From NCBI GenBank assembly GCA_964036045.1, contig OZ038402.1:5704623-5768622 (forward strand): a stretch of DNA of 64,000 nucleotides, read 5' to 3'. Shown in pieces: positions 42,211 to 51,533 of the stretch. The DNA is from Eutreptiella sp. 'Long Island Sound 2002' (lineage: Eukaryota; Euglenozoa; Euglenophyceae; Eutreptiales; Eutreptiaceae). How positions within the stretch are numbered: the stretch's first letter is position 1; each line of letters opens with the position of its first letter. The notes beneath the pieces are model-generated. The model was not told the DNA's origin, did no database searches, and was given only the letters and a program-made list of their open reading frames with translations. The translations under genes and the position numbers were made by a program.

Positions 42211-43548
42211 TTAAGCGTGCAACCCTTGAAACAAAAGTTGTACCAGCTTTGTTATCACACGCTGTAGCTGCACACGCTGTCCTCCTCGCCGCCCTCTTTT
42301 TGTTCTCCTGACAGTCGCGTCGTTGTCGCTTTCACTGGATGCTTGAAACTGTTGTCGCCGTTGCATCTTGCCACTTGCCTGCTGTCGCCCTTTTGGATCA
42401 GCGTAGCATGTTCCATGGTCGCCATATCCCCTAGCACTCGTGTCCTCGAATCCTTCTGCTTCTGTGATGTCCTCCCTTTCACTTGGGCTCTTGTCGTAAC
42501 CAGTCCGTGCCTTGGTTTTTGTTTTTCGAACACTTCGCTCCAGATTGCGTCCATCATCGGCACCGCCATTCAGCTCTCCCTCCGGCTGTCTGGTTCTCAT
42601 CTCCTTCATCTCCCCTCTTTTGCACCTCGCCGGGTTTGCCTCCTCGTAGTTCATCGTCGCCTTATCTCCTCTCGTGTCCCTCACGCCCTTGGTCACTTCG
42701 TACTTGCTCGCCAACTGCTGTAAATATCCCTGTATTTGGTCATGGGTGGGCAATACCTCAACTCGGCTCCTCATTTCTCGTATTTGTCGCTGTCCTACCG
42801 TCAGTGGCAACAAGATCTTGCCCGAAACCATCTTGACCTCCTCCATCCGTTGTTCGAAGGTCGCCAACAGCGCGCTACTCCTTTCCATCAGTCTTCGCGC
42901 AGCTGTTACCAGCTCCTCTTGCTGCTCTTTGAGCTTCGTAGTCTCCTTCTCGAGCTGCTTGTTTTGGACTTCCCATATTGCTTGCTCTGCACGATTGCGG
43001 CTTCGCTGCTCCACATCTTTCGCCTGTTCTTCTAAACCCTTACGCCGTACTTGCTGCTGCAGGCGTGTTCCAAACTCCGTAAACGCCTGCCGCAACCACT
43101 GGGTCATGGCTTTTGCCTCCTCGTCCCATACCTTGTGTCGCGCAGCGTGCTCACGGTCCACGGTGATCTCCAAGGCACACTGCAGCTGCGTCAGCCTCTG
43201 CCGTGCTGCTCGCTCGCCCTCCAACTTCTTTGCACGGCATTCCCCAGTGTCGTTGTCATGGCAATCGTCACGTTGTTCCCAGCCGTCAAGGCTCCTGTAT
43301 ACAGGCAAAACACGGCGCACAGTGGCAGAACTCCTCGAACGCAACCGTACTGACGAACGCGTCCTTACGCCATTTTTACCACGTCTGTGGTCGTCTTTTG
43401 ATACAAAACCCTCACATTCACTGGAGTCACGGCGCGTTCTGCTGAATTTCTGGTCCCTACAGTACTCTCGCTCAGCAGGACTGGCGCTGCGATACTTGCG
43501 GTTGCCACAGCTGCTCTCCCGTCGATCTGGAGGCCTTCTGGTCTTCAT
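42211..43548 (-). CDS. RS-rich coiled-coil protein of the LTR element, unknown function
   Basis: An intact 445-residue ORF starts at the first ATG after the 5' LTR. Residues 1-85 are Arg/Ser-rich (SSVRLRSRSSATVRR). About 105-290 is a long charged helix with coiled-coil spacing (KQLEKETTKLKEQQEELVTA). The C-terminus is acidic then basic (TKRGRRGGQRVQLQR). There is no zinc knuckle, protease or polymerase motif. The position suggests a gag-like structural protein, but a captured host gene is possible because the RS plus coiled-coil layout resembles splicing or nuclear scaffold proteins. An open frame together with near-identical LTRs points to recent insertion. Confidence 0.75.
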   Translation of the reverse strand: MKTRRPPDRRESSCGNRKYRSASPAEREYCRDQKFSRTRRDSSECEGFVSKDDHRRGKNGVRTRSSVRLRSRSSATVRRVLPVYRSLDGWEQRDDCHDNDTGECRAKKLEGERAARQRLTQLQCALEITVDREHAARHKVWDEEAKAMTQWLRQAFTEFGTRLQQQVRRKGLEEQAKDVEQRSRNRAEQAIWEVQNKQLEKETTKLKEQQEELVTAARRLMERSSALLATFEQRMEEVKMVSGKILLPLTVGQRQIREMRSRVEVLPTHDQIQGYLQQLASKYEVTKGVRDTRGDKATMNYEEANPARCKRGEMKEMRTRQPEGELNGGADDGRNLERSVRKTKTKARTGYDKSPSEREDITEAEGFEDTSARGYGDHGTCYADPKGRQQASGKMQRRQQFQASSESDNDATVRRTKRGRRGGQRVQLQRVITKLVQLLFQGLHA

Positions 43549-43606
43549 TTTGCAGGGCTAATAATTACACTCCAGCTCCAAATACACCAATCAGGGGCAA
43601 ATAAAT

Positions 43607-44078
43607 TGTAATACGGTAGTAACCAACCCCAATTTTGCCAATCCTGCAACTGGTTCAATCTGAACAATAATCTCCAATCATGGGCCGTATTTCCCAAAAC
43701 CTATGTTTTCTTGGTGTTCTTGGCAGAGAACACAAACCCTCAGATCCCTGGTAGCACTTCTCAAGTCTTGAATTAGTGGAATCTTGAATATGCTCTCACG
43801 GAGTGATTTATTTGCAATCCTGCAACATAGGTTTCAACCTATAAGAGTAGAAGTAGACATATCATTCACACTCAATCAAGAATTGAGTATCATGCAGAAT
43901 TGCACATGCACACATGGGTTTCCCATATAGGCAAATCCCAATGTGTGTCTACAAAATCACACCTATGCACTCTTGCACATACAAAATGCAACCAATTTAC
44001 TATATAGCGCCCTACACTGAATTCCTAATAGCTACAAAGCTAAATCAGTGTTATGGGGGCAATGCCAAACCCATTGCA
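43607..44078 (-). repeat. LTR (5' LTR on the element's strand)
   Basis: 472-bp partner of 41110-41581. Confidence 0.95.
44000..44007 (-). promoter_or_regulatory. TATA-like box in the 5' LTR
   Basis: The palindromic CTATATAG lies in the LTR upstream of the minus-strand ORF. It is the only TATA-like element in the LTR that I noticed. Promoter role is inferred. Confidence 0.4.
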
Positions 44079-44083
44079 AAATG
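44079..44083. other. Right target-site duplication AAATG
   Basis: Matches 41105-41109. Confidence 0.9.
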
Positions 44084-44087
44084 ACAC

Positions 44088-44264
44088 TTGGAGTTGTTGA
44101 ATTCACAGCTGTTGCTTTATTATGCAACGTGCTTTGTAGGGAAGGTGTGCAGTGCAACGTGGTCTACTTGGGGGGCTTCTCCATGAGAGGGTAAATCTGG
44201 GGCTGAAGTCGGGATAGTTAATAGAAAAGTAGCGCGCCGGGCGCGCGCCGGGCAAACATTCCCC
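44088..44264 (+). repeat. Right-end region of DDE family, uninterrupted copy
   Basis: TTGTAGGGAAGGT, GAGAGGGTAAATCTGGGGCTG and GGGATAGTTAATA lead to GCGCGCCGGGCGCGCGCCGG and CAAACATTCCCCC. The same order occurs at 47130-47310 and, split by a retrotransposon, at 58963-59061 plus 63302-63370. Confidence 0.85.
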
Positions 44265-44295
44265 CAGTAGGCGTCCTTTTGCGTAGCTTAGACAA

Positions 44296-45176
44296 TTGGG
44301 GGGGGGGGGTACAAAGATGTGAGAGGCACACAAAGCTTGCAGCAGGGGCACAGGCCACGAAATCAAGAAACCGTTTGTTGACCAAGCCGATGACATTTCG
44401 AGCCCTTGGCCCCTCTGTGTGTTTCTTTGTGGGACTTATTACTCCTTCGGATGCCGCAGCGGTTGGTTGCCGACAGCATTTGTGCCTCAAGTTTCGCCGG
44501 GGCCCGCTGCTGCACCTGCGGTGAACCACCGTTTCCTGAAAAGGCGCACTGTAGCTGCAGCGGCGATCATGGGACCCCTGACCTGTCATGGCGCTGACCA
44601 TGCAGCAGGACATGCACCTCCAGACCTTGCAGTACCCTGCCGTCCCCGTGGAGAGCCCCCCCGCTTCCCCCGCTGCACAGTCCCCCTCTCTGACTGCCAC
44701 TTCACATCAATCCTCAGCGACCGCTAAACAGACGCCAACGACGCCGTACTTACAATGTACATGATTACCCCCCCCCCCCTTCCCTTGTACCAACCCCCCC
44801 CCCCCCCTTTGCAATCCCTCCCCCAATGGGGGGGACCGTCACTTTGACAAAAAAGCAGAGGAAAGCCAAAGGTCGTGCCGAAGAAAAAGGCTCTTTAGGT
44901 TTTCTTGGAACTGCTGCAGTTCTAGTGATGCCGTTGTGTGGTGCAATCCCCCACCCCCCCATTGGGGGGTGACGGTCACTTCATGACGCCCCCCCCCCCC
45001 CCCTTGGGGGGGACCGACCTGACATTAGGTGGGGGATTACAAGGGGTTGATGGCGTGCGGTGCGCTAGGAGGCGTGGGGTGTGTGTCCCGAGTTGGTGCC
45101 GCCCCACCGCTGTAACCCCTGTGACTTCAGCCCTTCTTGGGGGCTGCTGCGCACGCCCCAGTTGAGGGTTGATTGT
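44296..45176. other. No gene seen; C/G-run-rich
   Basis: Starts with the right copy of the short direct repeat (44310-44352). Several runs of 8-14 C alternate with CCCCCAATGGGGGG-type short inverted repeats around 44770-45010. No domain is recognised. Confidence 0.5.
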
Positions 45177-45510
45177 TGAATGTACCACGGCCGGAAATCT
45201 GAGGGAGTGTTTGTCAAGAGAGCATGTCAAACCACAAGTTTTCACAAAAACTTGCTTTGCAACCGGACCTCTCTCAGTCTGTATTTTTACATCTGCCGGG
45301 CTGTGCAGGAGCCGGCGGGGATGAACCCATGGCACCATACCCATACATCGTTGTGTCCGACCTTGAGTTGTGCTGAGCCGGGGGAGCGAGGGAGGGGCAG
45401 CAGGGACAAGAGGCAAAGGAGGAACCCCGGCAAAACGGTACGGACCGCGGCGTTGCCATGATTCCGCTCCCCACATGGGGCCGAACTTTGGACTGGCGGA
45501 TGCACAATAA
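45177..45510. repeat. Interspersed repeat R2, copy 2
   Basis: Partner of 34544-34880. It carries a small insertion (GGGGCAGCA region) and lacks a few bases present in copy 1. Confidence 0.85.
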
Positions 45511-45540
45511 AACTCTACCCCCCCCTCCCTTTGCCCTAGC

Positions 45541-46000
45541 TACGCCCTTGTCCAAGCTACAGTAGGCGTAGGGACCGTATTAATTTGGGGCTTAATTTGA
45601 TTCGGTACCAAGTGTAGTGCAGCCACATAAGACATGGGTTTGGTGACGAAATCACTAGCTACATAGAGTCATGGACACATTTGTTGTGAGTGTTTGCCCA
45701 TTTGAACCCGCATAGTTCTGATTTTGGGGATATCTGTGCATTATATCCCCCTTTCTTGCACCAGATCAACATGCAATCTTCTCTTTTTGAACATGGGCAT
45801 CTACGGCCTTGTCCAAGCTACAGTAGGCGTAGAGACCATAATAATTTGGGACTTTTGCGTAGCTTTTACAAGGGGGGGGGGTACAATGTACATAGATAGT
45901 GGAGCACCCCAACCAAGAAGGGGACACGCTGTTGATGGCCATGTGGAACCATTCGAAGCAGTGGCTGAAAGTGTCTATGGCGGGGTCATTCAGTCTATCA
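45541..46000 (+). mobile_element. DDE family fragment D2 (left end)
   Basis: Begins TACGCCCTTGTCCAAGCTAC and shares the left-end block with 39460-39715. A second CTTGTCCAAGCTACAG block follows at about 45813. The GGAGCACCCCAACCAAGAAG block at 45901 also occurs at about 36450. No transposase is left. Confidence 0.65.
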
Positions 46001-46029
46001 GATCCGACCATTGACCCCCCACGGTTACC

Positions 46030-46146
46030 CATAGGGGGGGTGGGGGGCCGAACACAACGACCGGACGCAACATGCGAAGGGAAGAACAGGTGACTGTCCA
46101 GTGCCCGTAAAGAAACCAAAACCAGACGAATGTCAGACAGGGGGGT
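46030..46146. repeat. Interspersed repeat, partner of 5828-5942
   Basis: Same blocks as in PIPK intron 1, ending at a G-run. Confidence 0.7.
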
Positions 46147-46920
46147 CACTGGCCCCGAAAGCCCAGGGCGCCAAAGGCCCCATTTTTTTTCCAACGTGGC
46201 CAATCTTACCCCCATTGCAAGAGCAACGCCCTTGTCAGAGCAACAATCGGTTGTTTCCGCACCTTTTGGAACCGTGTCCTATTTTGCCCTTTATGAATAC
46301 CCCCCCCCCCCCCGCCTTGTCAGAGCAACGGTAGGTATTGTTTCCGTCGAATTTTGTTCTTTTAACAACTCGGCACCACTCCCCCCCCCCCCCCCGGAGC
46401 CCCCCTCAAAAGATTGAGCCAAAATTTTTTTGGGACCTTTGGCCACTGAAAAATTGTCTCTGGCACCAATTACTTTAGACCAAAAATTTTCTTTGGTGCC
46501 TGCGGTGCCTCTAAAATCCAAAAACTCAGCACCACCAGGGGGGCTATGGACCCCCATCACCCCCTTTGGACCCTGAAAGGAGTTGCATTGGAAAGGCCCG
46601 GTTCGCGTCCACATGCATTGTGCATGGTCTCCCCCTCGCGGGGGATGGGGGTGTATCATTTGGTGACCGTTCCCCTTGGGGGTTGCGGGGGGGGGGGGGG
46701 GGGCGTTGCGCGTTCTAGGGACGTCAGGGCTCATCGCCTAGTGCAATCAATGGTGCCGCTCGCACTAGCCGTCCGGACGTGGCAGGGCATCCTCCTGTGC
46801 GGTGGCTGGTGCCAGGTACATCTGTGCGGGTGAGTGTAGTCTCATGTTGCGTGGCCCTAGGGACAAAGCGGGGGGGGGGGGGGTTCTACGGAGAAAGATG
46901 CTGTGAGGGGGTTTCCAGCC
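46147..46920. other. No gene seen; homopolymer-rich
   Basis: Contains several C-, G- and T-runs and short repeated phrases such as CTTGTCAGAGCAAC (three times between 46220 and 46330). Frames are interrupted or low complexity. Confidence 0.5.
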
Positions 46921-46924
46921 CGCC

Positions 46925-47312
46925 ATTCTTTTTTTTTGCGATAGCTTAGGGGGAGCATTAGCGCGCCGGGCACACGCCGGGCATGTTTTTTTTTTACCAT
47001 TCCCCACTCATGCCTGTTTTTGCCCCCACCTCAACAAACAATTTGGAGTCCCGTCTTGCCGTGTCTAAGAATTTGGCCCCTGCATTGCACCCAGTTTATG
47101 ACGATGGCAAGCGTGGTGGTTGGAAGTGGTGGGAGTGGCATTTTGTGTTGTTGAATTATCATATTTCGGCTTACACAAGGTGCCTTGCAGAGAAGGTTTG
47201 CGGTCTATTGCGGTCTACTTGGGTGACTTCCCAAGGTGAGGATAAACTTGGGGCTAGAGATAACATACTTAATACAAAGGTAGCGCGCTGTGCGCGTGCC
47301 GCGCAAACATTC
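46925..47312 (+). mobile_element. DDE family fragment D4 (right end)
   Basis: From 47130 on it matches the right-end block of D1, including GATAAACTTGGGGCTAG, TTAATACAAAGGTAGCGCGC and CAAACATTCCCCC. It serves as a second empty-site reference for the retrotransposon at 59062. A 117-codon frame at 46983-47336 runs through it without a recognised domain. Confidence 0.6.
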
Positions 47313-47518
47313 CCCCTTGGTTTTTATGCAAGCTAGAGTATAGGTACTGAGAAACCCCCGTTTTTGGCAAAGCTCACTAGTCTTTGGAATGCACCATCAC
47401 AAAGCTGATCCAGACGATCAGAAATGCCAAAAGTGTTTTGTGCATCGGATAGACTCACACATTTGGGGCACAAAAGCCCATAATTTTCTTTGGCTTTCTG
47501 AGTGTCTATTTTTTTTCG

Positions 47519-48170
47519 TTGTCCTCAGACAACCATCGGTGGATCCCCTCCAGCGACCCGGCGCTGCGAGGGGTGAACGCCTTATCCGGGCCGGGTGATC
47601 CTTCGGGACCCCGCGCATGGGAGATCAGCGCAAACTTGGCCGCACATTTGGATAACCCTTTCGTCAAGAGATTCACCTCCGACGTCTCCACTGAGTTCTG
47701 TGACAACCTGCTGAACTACCAGGAACCTGTGGCCATGTTTACTGCCTCTGGCCGTGTGTTTGACAACTTGGCGGCCTACTATGGCCCTGAGCGCAACAAT
47801 TGGTTGGGCCCATTCTCTGATGCTTTCACCCCTGAACACCTCACTGGTGAGTACCCTGGTGACTATGGTTAGGACGCCGCCGGTTTGGCTGCCGACCCTA
47901 CCACCTTCGCCGCATGCCGTGAGGCCGAGTTGATCCACGCTCATTGGGCTATGTTGGGCACTTTGGGCTGCTTGACCCCTGAGTTCTTGGCCAAGTACAC
48001 TGGTGTGCAGGTCGATGAGCCTGCGTGGTTTAAGGCTGGTGCTCAAATCTTCCCTGAGGTCTGAACTACCTTGGCAGCTCCAACTTGATGCACACCCAGT
48101 CCATACTTGCTAACGTGGCCTGCCAGTTTGTCCTGATGGGTGCCTTTGAGGCCTACTTTGTGAACGCCAT
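47519..48170 (+). pseudogene. LHCII-type chlorophyll a/b-binding protein fragment, broken
   Basis: [30 protein letters not shown], a C-terminal [43 protein letters not shown] and LMGAFEAY follow the order of major antenna proteins of green plants and algae. The protein binds chlorophyll in thylakoid membranes. Three lesions are visible: a TAG replaces the conserved Trp after GDYG (47870-47872), IHARW has become IHAHW, and one missing G shifts the frame near 48058. Similarity stops after FVNA and the last helix is absent. The first 65 or so residues ([12 protein letters not shown] onward) are not recognisable as antenna protein. A CTCAG precedes that part. Confidence 0.85.
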
Positions 48171-48171
48171 C

Positions 48172-48621
48172 CTGATCCCACGGTGGACGTACCGCACCTT
48201 GCTTCTCCCCAACGACTCAATGTTCAAAGCCATGGACTCCATGTGCTTGCGGTTTGTGCTTATGGCGGAGGGCATGGAACTCAATAAGGTCGACGTTCAC
48301 AAATCATACAACGTCCTCCATGTCACTTCCCCTCACCGCCTGGGCGGAATGGGGTTACACCAACTGTTACACCACAGGGCACGCTTCACCACAATGGTAC
48401 AGAACACGTTACGCTCACGTCCGGGATCCATTGGCTGCAACCTTAGCGAAGAACTGCCCTCCCGAGCAGTGCCTATTCGCAACTACCTGGCTATACTCAC
48501 CCAGCTGGGTGCTCGCACCGCACTTCACATAGCACTTCTGCCGCGGCCGGCCGGGGGGCCCAACCTCATTGACAACGAAAGCTCCGATGATGGCGACCTA
48601 TGGGGAACGGCACACACGTGA
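48172..48621 (+). pseudogene. Non-LTR retrotransposon fragment (region downstream of RT)
   Basis: [20 protein letters not shown] followed by [11 protein letters not shown] resembles the thumb-region and GGLGL-type motifs after the RT of LINEs. It is fused in frame to the antenna remnant and stops at 48619-48621. RT catalytic motifs are absent. Confidence 0.55.
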
Positions 48622-48659
48622 TCCAGCATGTCTTAACCTGCTTAAAACTTACGCATTAT

Positions 48660-48850
48660 AGGCTCGCCATATGGCGTGGCGGTTTTGCCTACCGCATCAG
48701 ACAGCCCTCTGGTATACGCATGTGAACCCTGGGTCTTTGCCATGTGCCCCACTTTGCGGGAATCCACTGTATCATATGCTGGAGACGCCCACTTTGCCAA
48801 GCACAGTCTTGAGTACTCTTTGAACTTCTGGAGTCAGCCAAAAAAAAAAG
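48660..48850 (+). repeat. Interspersed repeat R3, copy 2, with terminal A-run
   Basis: Matches 38390-38640 and ends in a ten-base A-run at about 48840-48849. It is plausibly the 3' UTR and tail of the fused retroelement. Confidence 0.65.
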
Positions 48851-49299
48851 AAAGATCCGATGATGGCGTCCTCCTCTCAGACCGCAAACAGCAGGGGGCC
48901 CATGCCCTCCACCCGCGCCACTACATTGCCCCACACCGGTAGTGATTTTTTTATTGTAAAAGCAGAGGTTTTGAGCGACTAACGTAATTGGTCTGCATTG
49001 TTTGCACTGCCTGTCTGAGATATGCTGTAACCTGTGTACATTAGCGCAATACATCTTTTAGTGCATTTTTGATTTGCACCCATGGGTGATGGTACTCTTG
49101 CGCTGGAAGTCTTGCTTGATTTAGCTAAGCAGGGATTTGCCCTGCGGTCGGAGTACCTGGGTCCAACATCCTAGAGAGGGCAGCGAACACCACGTGGAAA
49201 CGAATGACCAACATGGAGGGTGGTGCCGGCAGAGTGACTAAAGCCCTGACTCGAATATTCCTGGAGTAAATCGGAGACCACCAAAAGTTATGGAACCTG

Positions 49300-50231
49300 G
49301 TGACGGCGTATGAACTCTGGTCTGGTCACATTTTGACATTGTCGCCTTTGGTGTTTGTCCAGGATGGTTTAAGCTCTGTGCTAGAGCCGGGATGGGAAGT
49401 ACAGCTGCAGCAGTACAGGAATGGCTTCGTTGAGAAGGTCAGAGCTGGGAGGGACCATCACAATGGTGGTCAGACGGTGACTCAGTATGGAAAGAGTGTT
49501 GCTAAGCCGCCAGTGGATAGTTTTGCGACAGAGCCATCCCAGAGAGATGACGATCAGCATATGGCAGACCCGGAGAGAGGCCAGCTGAACTTGGAGGGGG
49601 CCGCAGAGGTGGTGAATCAAGCGAAGGTCCTCTCGAAAAAGAACATGAAGATGTTGCGCAAGAGGCCTCGGGCTCCCAAGTATGTTCGCCACTTTGTGAA
49701 ATTAATAAGTGAACTCGGAGAGGAACATGATGGGTCAGCGGAATTTGGCCCAGTGGAGGTGAAAATTTGGGAGGTGCTGCTGAAGTGCAACGAGAAGGGG
49801 AAAAAGCACTTGAAAGTTGAAGAAAAGATCCGGAGGTCAAAGGAAAAAGAACAAAAAAAAAGAAGGAGAAGCGGCGGGCCACGAAGAAGAGCAAGAAGGC
49901 GCGCAAGAGGAAGAAAAAGAAATCGTCCAGGTCTAGGAAGTGGAGTGATTCGAGCTCTGATAGCTCTTCGACGTCGGATTCGTCGTCGGGATCCAGCTCT
50001 GATGATAGTTCGGATACAGGCAGCTCCAATAGTGGAGATCGGAAAGACAGGAGAAGCAGTGGTACTGAGCGACGATCAAGGCCTAGCCAGTTTGAGTTTT
50101 GCTGGCTCAACGGCAAGAAACACTTCAGAATGCGGAATGGCCAGTGGCAAGACTGCTCTGGACCGCCGAGTAAGGAATACTGTGGGAAGAGGCAGTGGGC
50201 GTTCCAGGCCCAGGAGTTCGGTTGCAGATGA
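49300..50231 (+). pseudogene. Gag-like protein of Y1, frameshifted at an A-run
   Basis: The first frame covers RPRAPKYVRHFVKLISELGE and reaches the A-run at 49853-49861. After it the coherent product lies in the +1 frame: Lys-rich, then Ser/Asp-rich (SDSSSDSSSTSDSSSGSSSD), then FCWLNGKKHFRMRNGQWQDC and a stop at 50229-50231. That Cys/His segment may replace a zinc knuckle. The original frame stays open to give the recombinase, so the two ORFs overlap. No clear ATG is visible at the 5' end. Confidence 0.6.
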
Positions 50232-51432
50232 CCTGAAGGCTCAGGGGGGGCAGGGGGGGGGGGGTGAGATCCAAAACGCGGAGGCGGCGAGATTACAAAA
50301 CGGCCTTGAAGAATTCGTGGCGGCGGAAGGAGAACCATTCGGATCATCATATGCGTCAATTCTCTGGGGGAGATTGGAGCCAGGCACCAGACTGGGGTAT
50401 GTGGCAGCACTGCGGCAGTTCCTCAGGTAGTCGCGCGTCCATGGGTGGTTATCCCCGAGGGAGGCCCTGGAGGGGCGTTTGCTAGAGATTGCAAGGGATG
50501 GGTACTTCGAAGGGCCGGTCAAGAAGGTCCTATGTGGACTCAGGATGGCGGAGAAAGCAGGGGTCATTCAGTCCGTGGTACGAGGATCGGATGTGGTTTT
50601 CTCAAAGTCCCTGCAGAAGCTGCGAACGAAAAAGAACAACAGGCGGATACAGTGGTCACCGTCAGGAATCCTGTATGAGGTGGCAGCCGGCAAGGGAACG
50701 TTCACATGGCCGGAAATGGAATGTATTGCATTGGTAGCATTATCGCTATGCAACCTGTTACGCATCGGAGAGGCATGGACGGCCCACCGGAGCGGGTTGG
50801 GCCAACTGGTATTCCGCGGAGAAAAGAGCCGCCCAGGCATCCAAGTGCAGGACGTGGGGCCGTGGGCCGACAGGTGGCTGCGCTTCCTCGACGAGGAGCG
50901 ACGCAGGAGGGGGGGGAATGGTGAAGTGGCATACAACTTCTCATCCCCGAGCGAATTGGAAGCCCAGTGGGTCAAGTTGGTCGCTGGGACGAGCCATAGG
51001 TCCTTGCGCTGGCATGGGCACCGACTTGGTGGCGCAGCACAGGCATGGGCAGCTGGGGCTCGAGGTCCCCCCCTGCAGCTCATGGGAGGGTGGTGTACAC
51101 CATTAGTGGCGGTCTCGTATGCAACGCCCACTCACGCCTGGGAATTCGAGAGTCCACGACGGCAGCCAGTCCCAGTGCGAGAAGGAGGGGAACTCAAAGT
51201 TGCGTTAGGGGAGTGGTCAGCCCTGCAGTGGTGGGGTACATGGGTCCGAAGAGAAATCCGTGAACTCGGTCGTGGTTCGGCCGAGAATGGCGCGATACTG
51301 GGAAGCGTTGACGTGGCCAGAAAGAGGAGAAGGGCAAACTCGGCAGGACCTGGAGCGTTCAGGTTTGACCCGGAGGCAGTGGTAGATTCGACTAATGAGG
51401 GAGAAGATATTGCAGATGCAGGAGACCAATGA
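50131..51432 (+). pseudogene. Tyrosine recombinase of Y1 (one in-frame TAG)
   Basis: Catalyses strand exchange that would integrate a circular DNA copy without target duplication. LRIGEAW carries the first Arg, WHGHRLGGAAQAW gives HxxR, GGWC gives the Trp in the third basic/aromatic position, and VSYATP gives the Tyr nucleophile. In the open segment from 50479 these are about R95, H179, R182, W205 and Y214. The N-terminal SAM-like part (GTRLGYVAALRQFLR) precedes the TAG at 50428-50430, and the same frame resumes SRVHGWLSPREALEG. Apart from that stop the catalytic set is complete. Confidence 0.8.
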
Positions 51433-51533
51433 TTTGGAAATTGGAGGGGTGCTGAAAAAATTGGTGGATTCAAGCCCGAAGGCGTTGGAGCACAACCTGG
51501 TAGAAGGATTGTTGGTATTCTCTATCGGGGGTA

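Larger units (their letters stand above)
41110..44078 (-). mobile_element. Young non-autonomous LTR retrotransposon (2969 bp)
   Basis: Two 472-bp LTRs begin TG and end CA and differ at about four positions. A 5-bp AAATG duplication flanks the element. The only substantial ORF is on the minus strand. On that strand a purine tract GGGAGGGGAG lies immediately before the downstream LTR, which supports the orientation. No protease, RT, integrase or RNase H is present, so mobilisation must be in trans. I cannot assign the primer-binding site with confidence. It is inserted in transposon D1. Confidence 0.93.
39457..44295 (+). mobile_element. DDE-type DNA transposon D1, decayed and interrupted by an LTR element
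   Basis: The left end carries TTGTCTAAGCTAC twice (39459-39471 and 39476-39488). The right end carries its reverse complement GTAGCTTAGACAA (44283-44295). A transposase remnant lies at 40338-41094. The LTR element with its target duplication (41105-44083) sits just downstream of the transposase stop. Left-end sequences recur at 45541 and 57261, and right-end sequences at 47130-47310, 58963-59061 and 63302-63370. The family is therefore multi-copy. Confidence 0.7.

Noticed and set aside
42674..43561. Plus-strand ORF of 295 codons inside the LTR element
   Set aside because: Ser/Cys-rich shadow of the coiled-coil ORF. PPT and TATA placement support the minus strand.
47870..50430. Alternative genetic code (TAG or TGA read as sense)
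   Set aside because: TAG replaces Trp in the LHCII fragment and occurs along with frameshifts. The intact long ORFs here need no reassigned codons. Ordinary decay is simpler.
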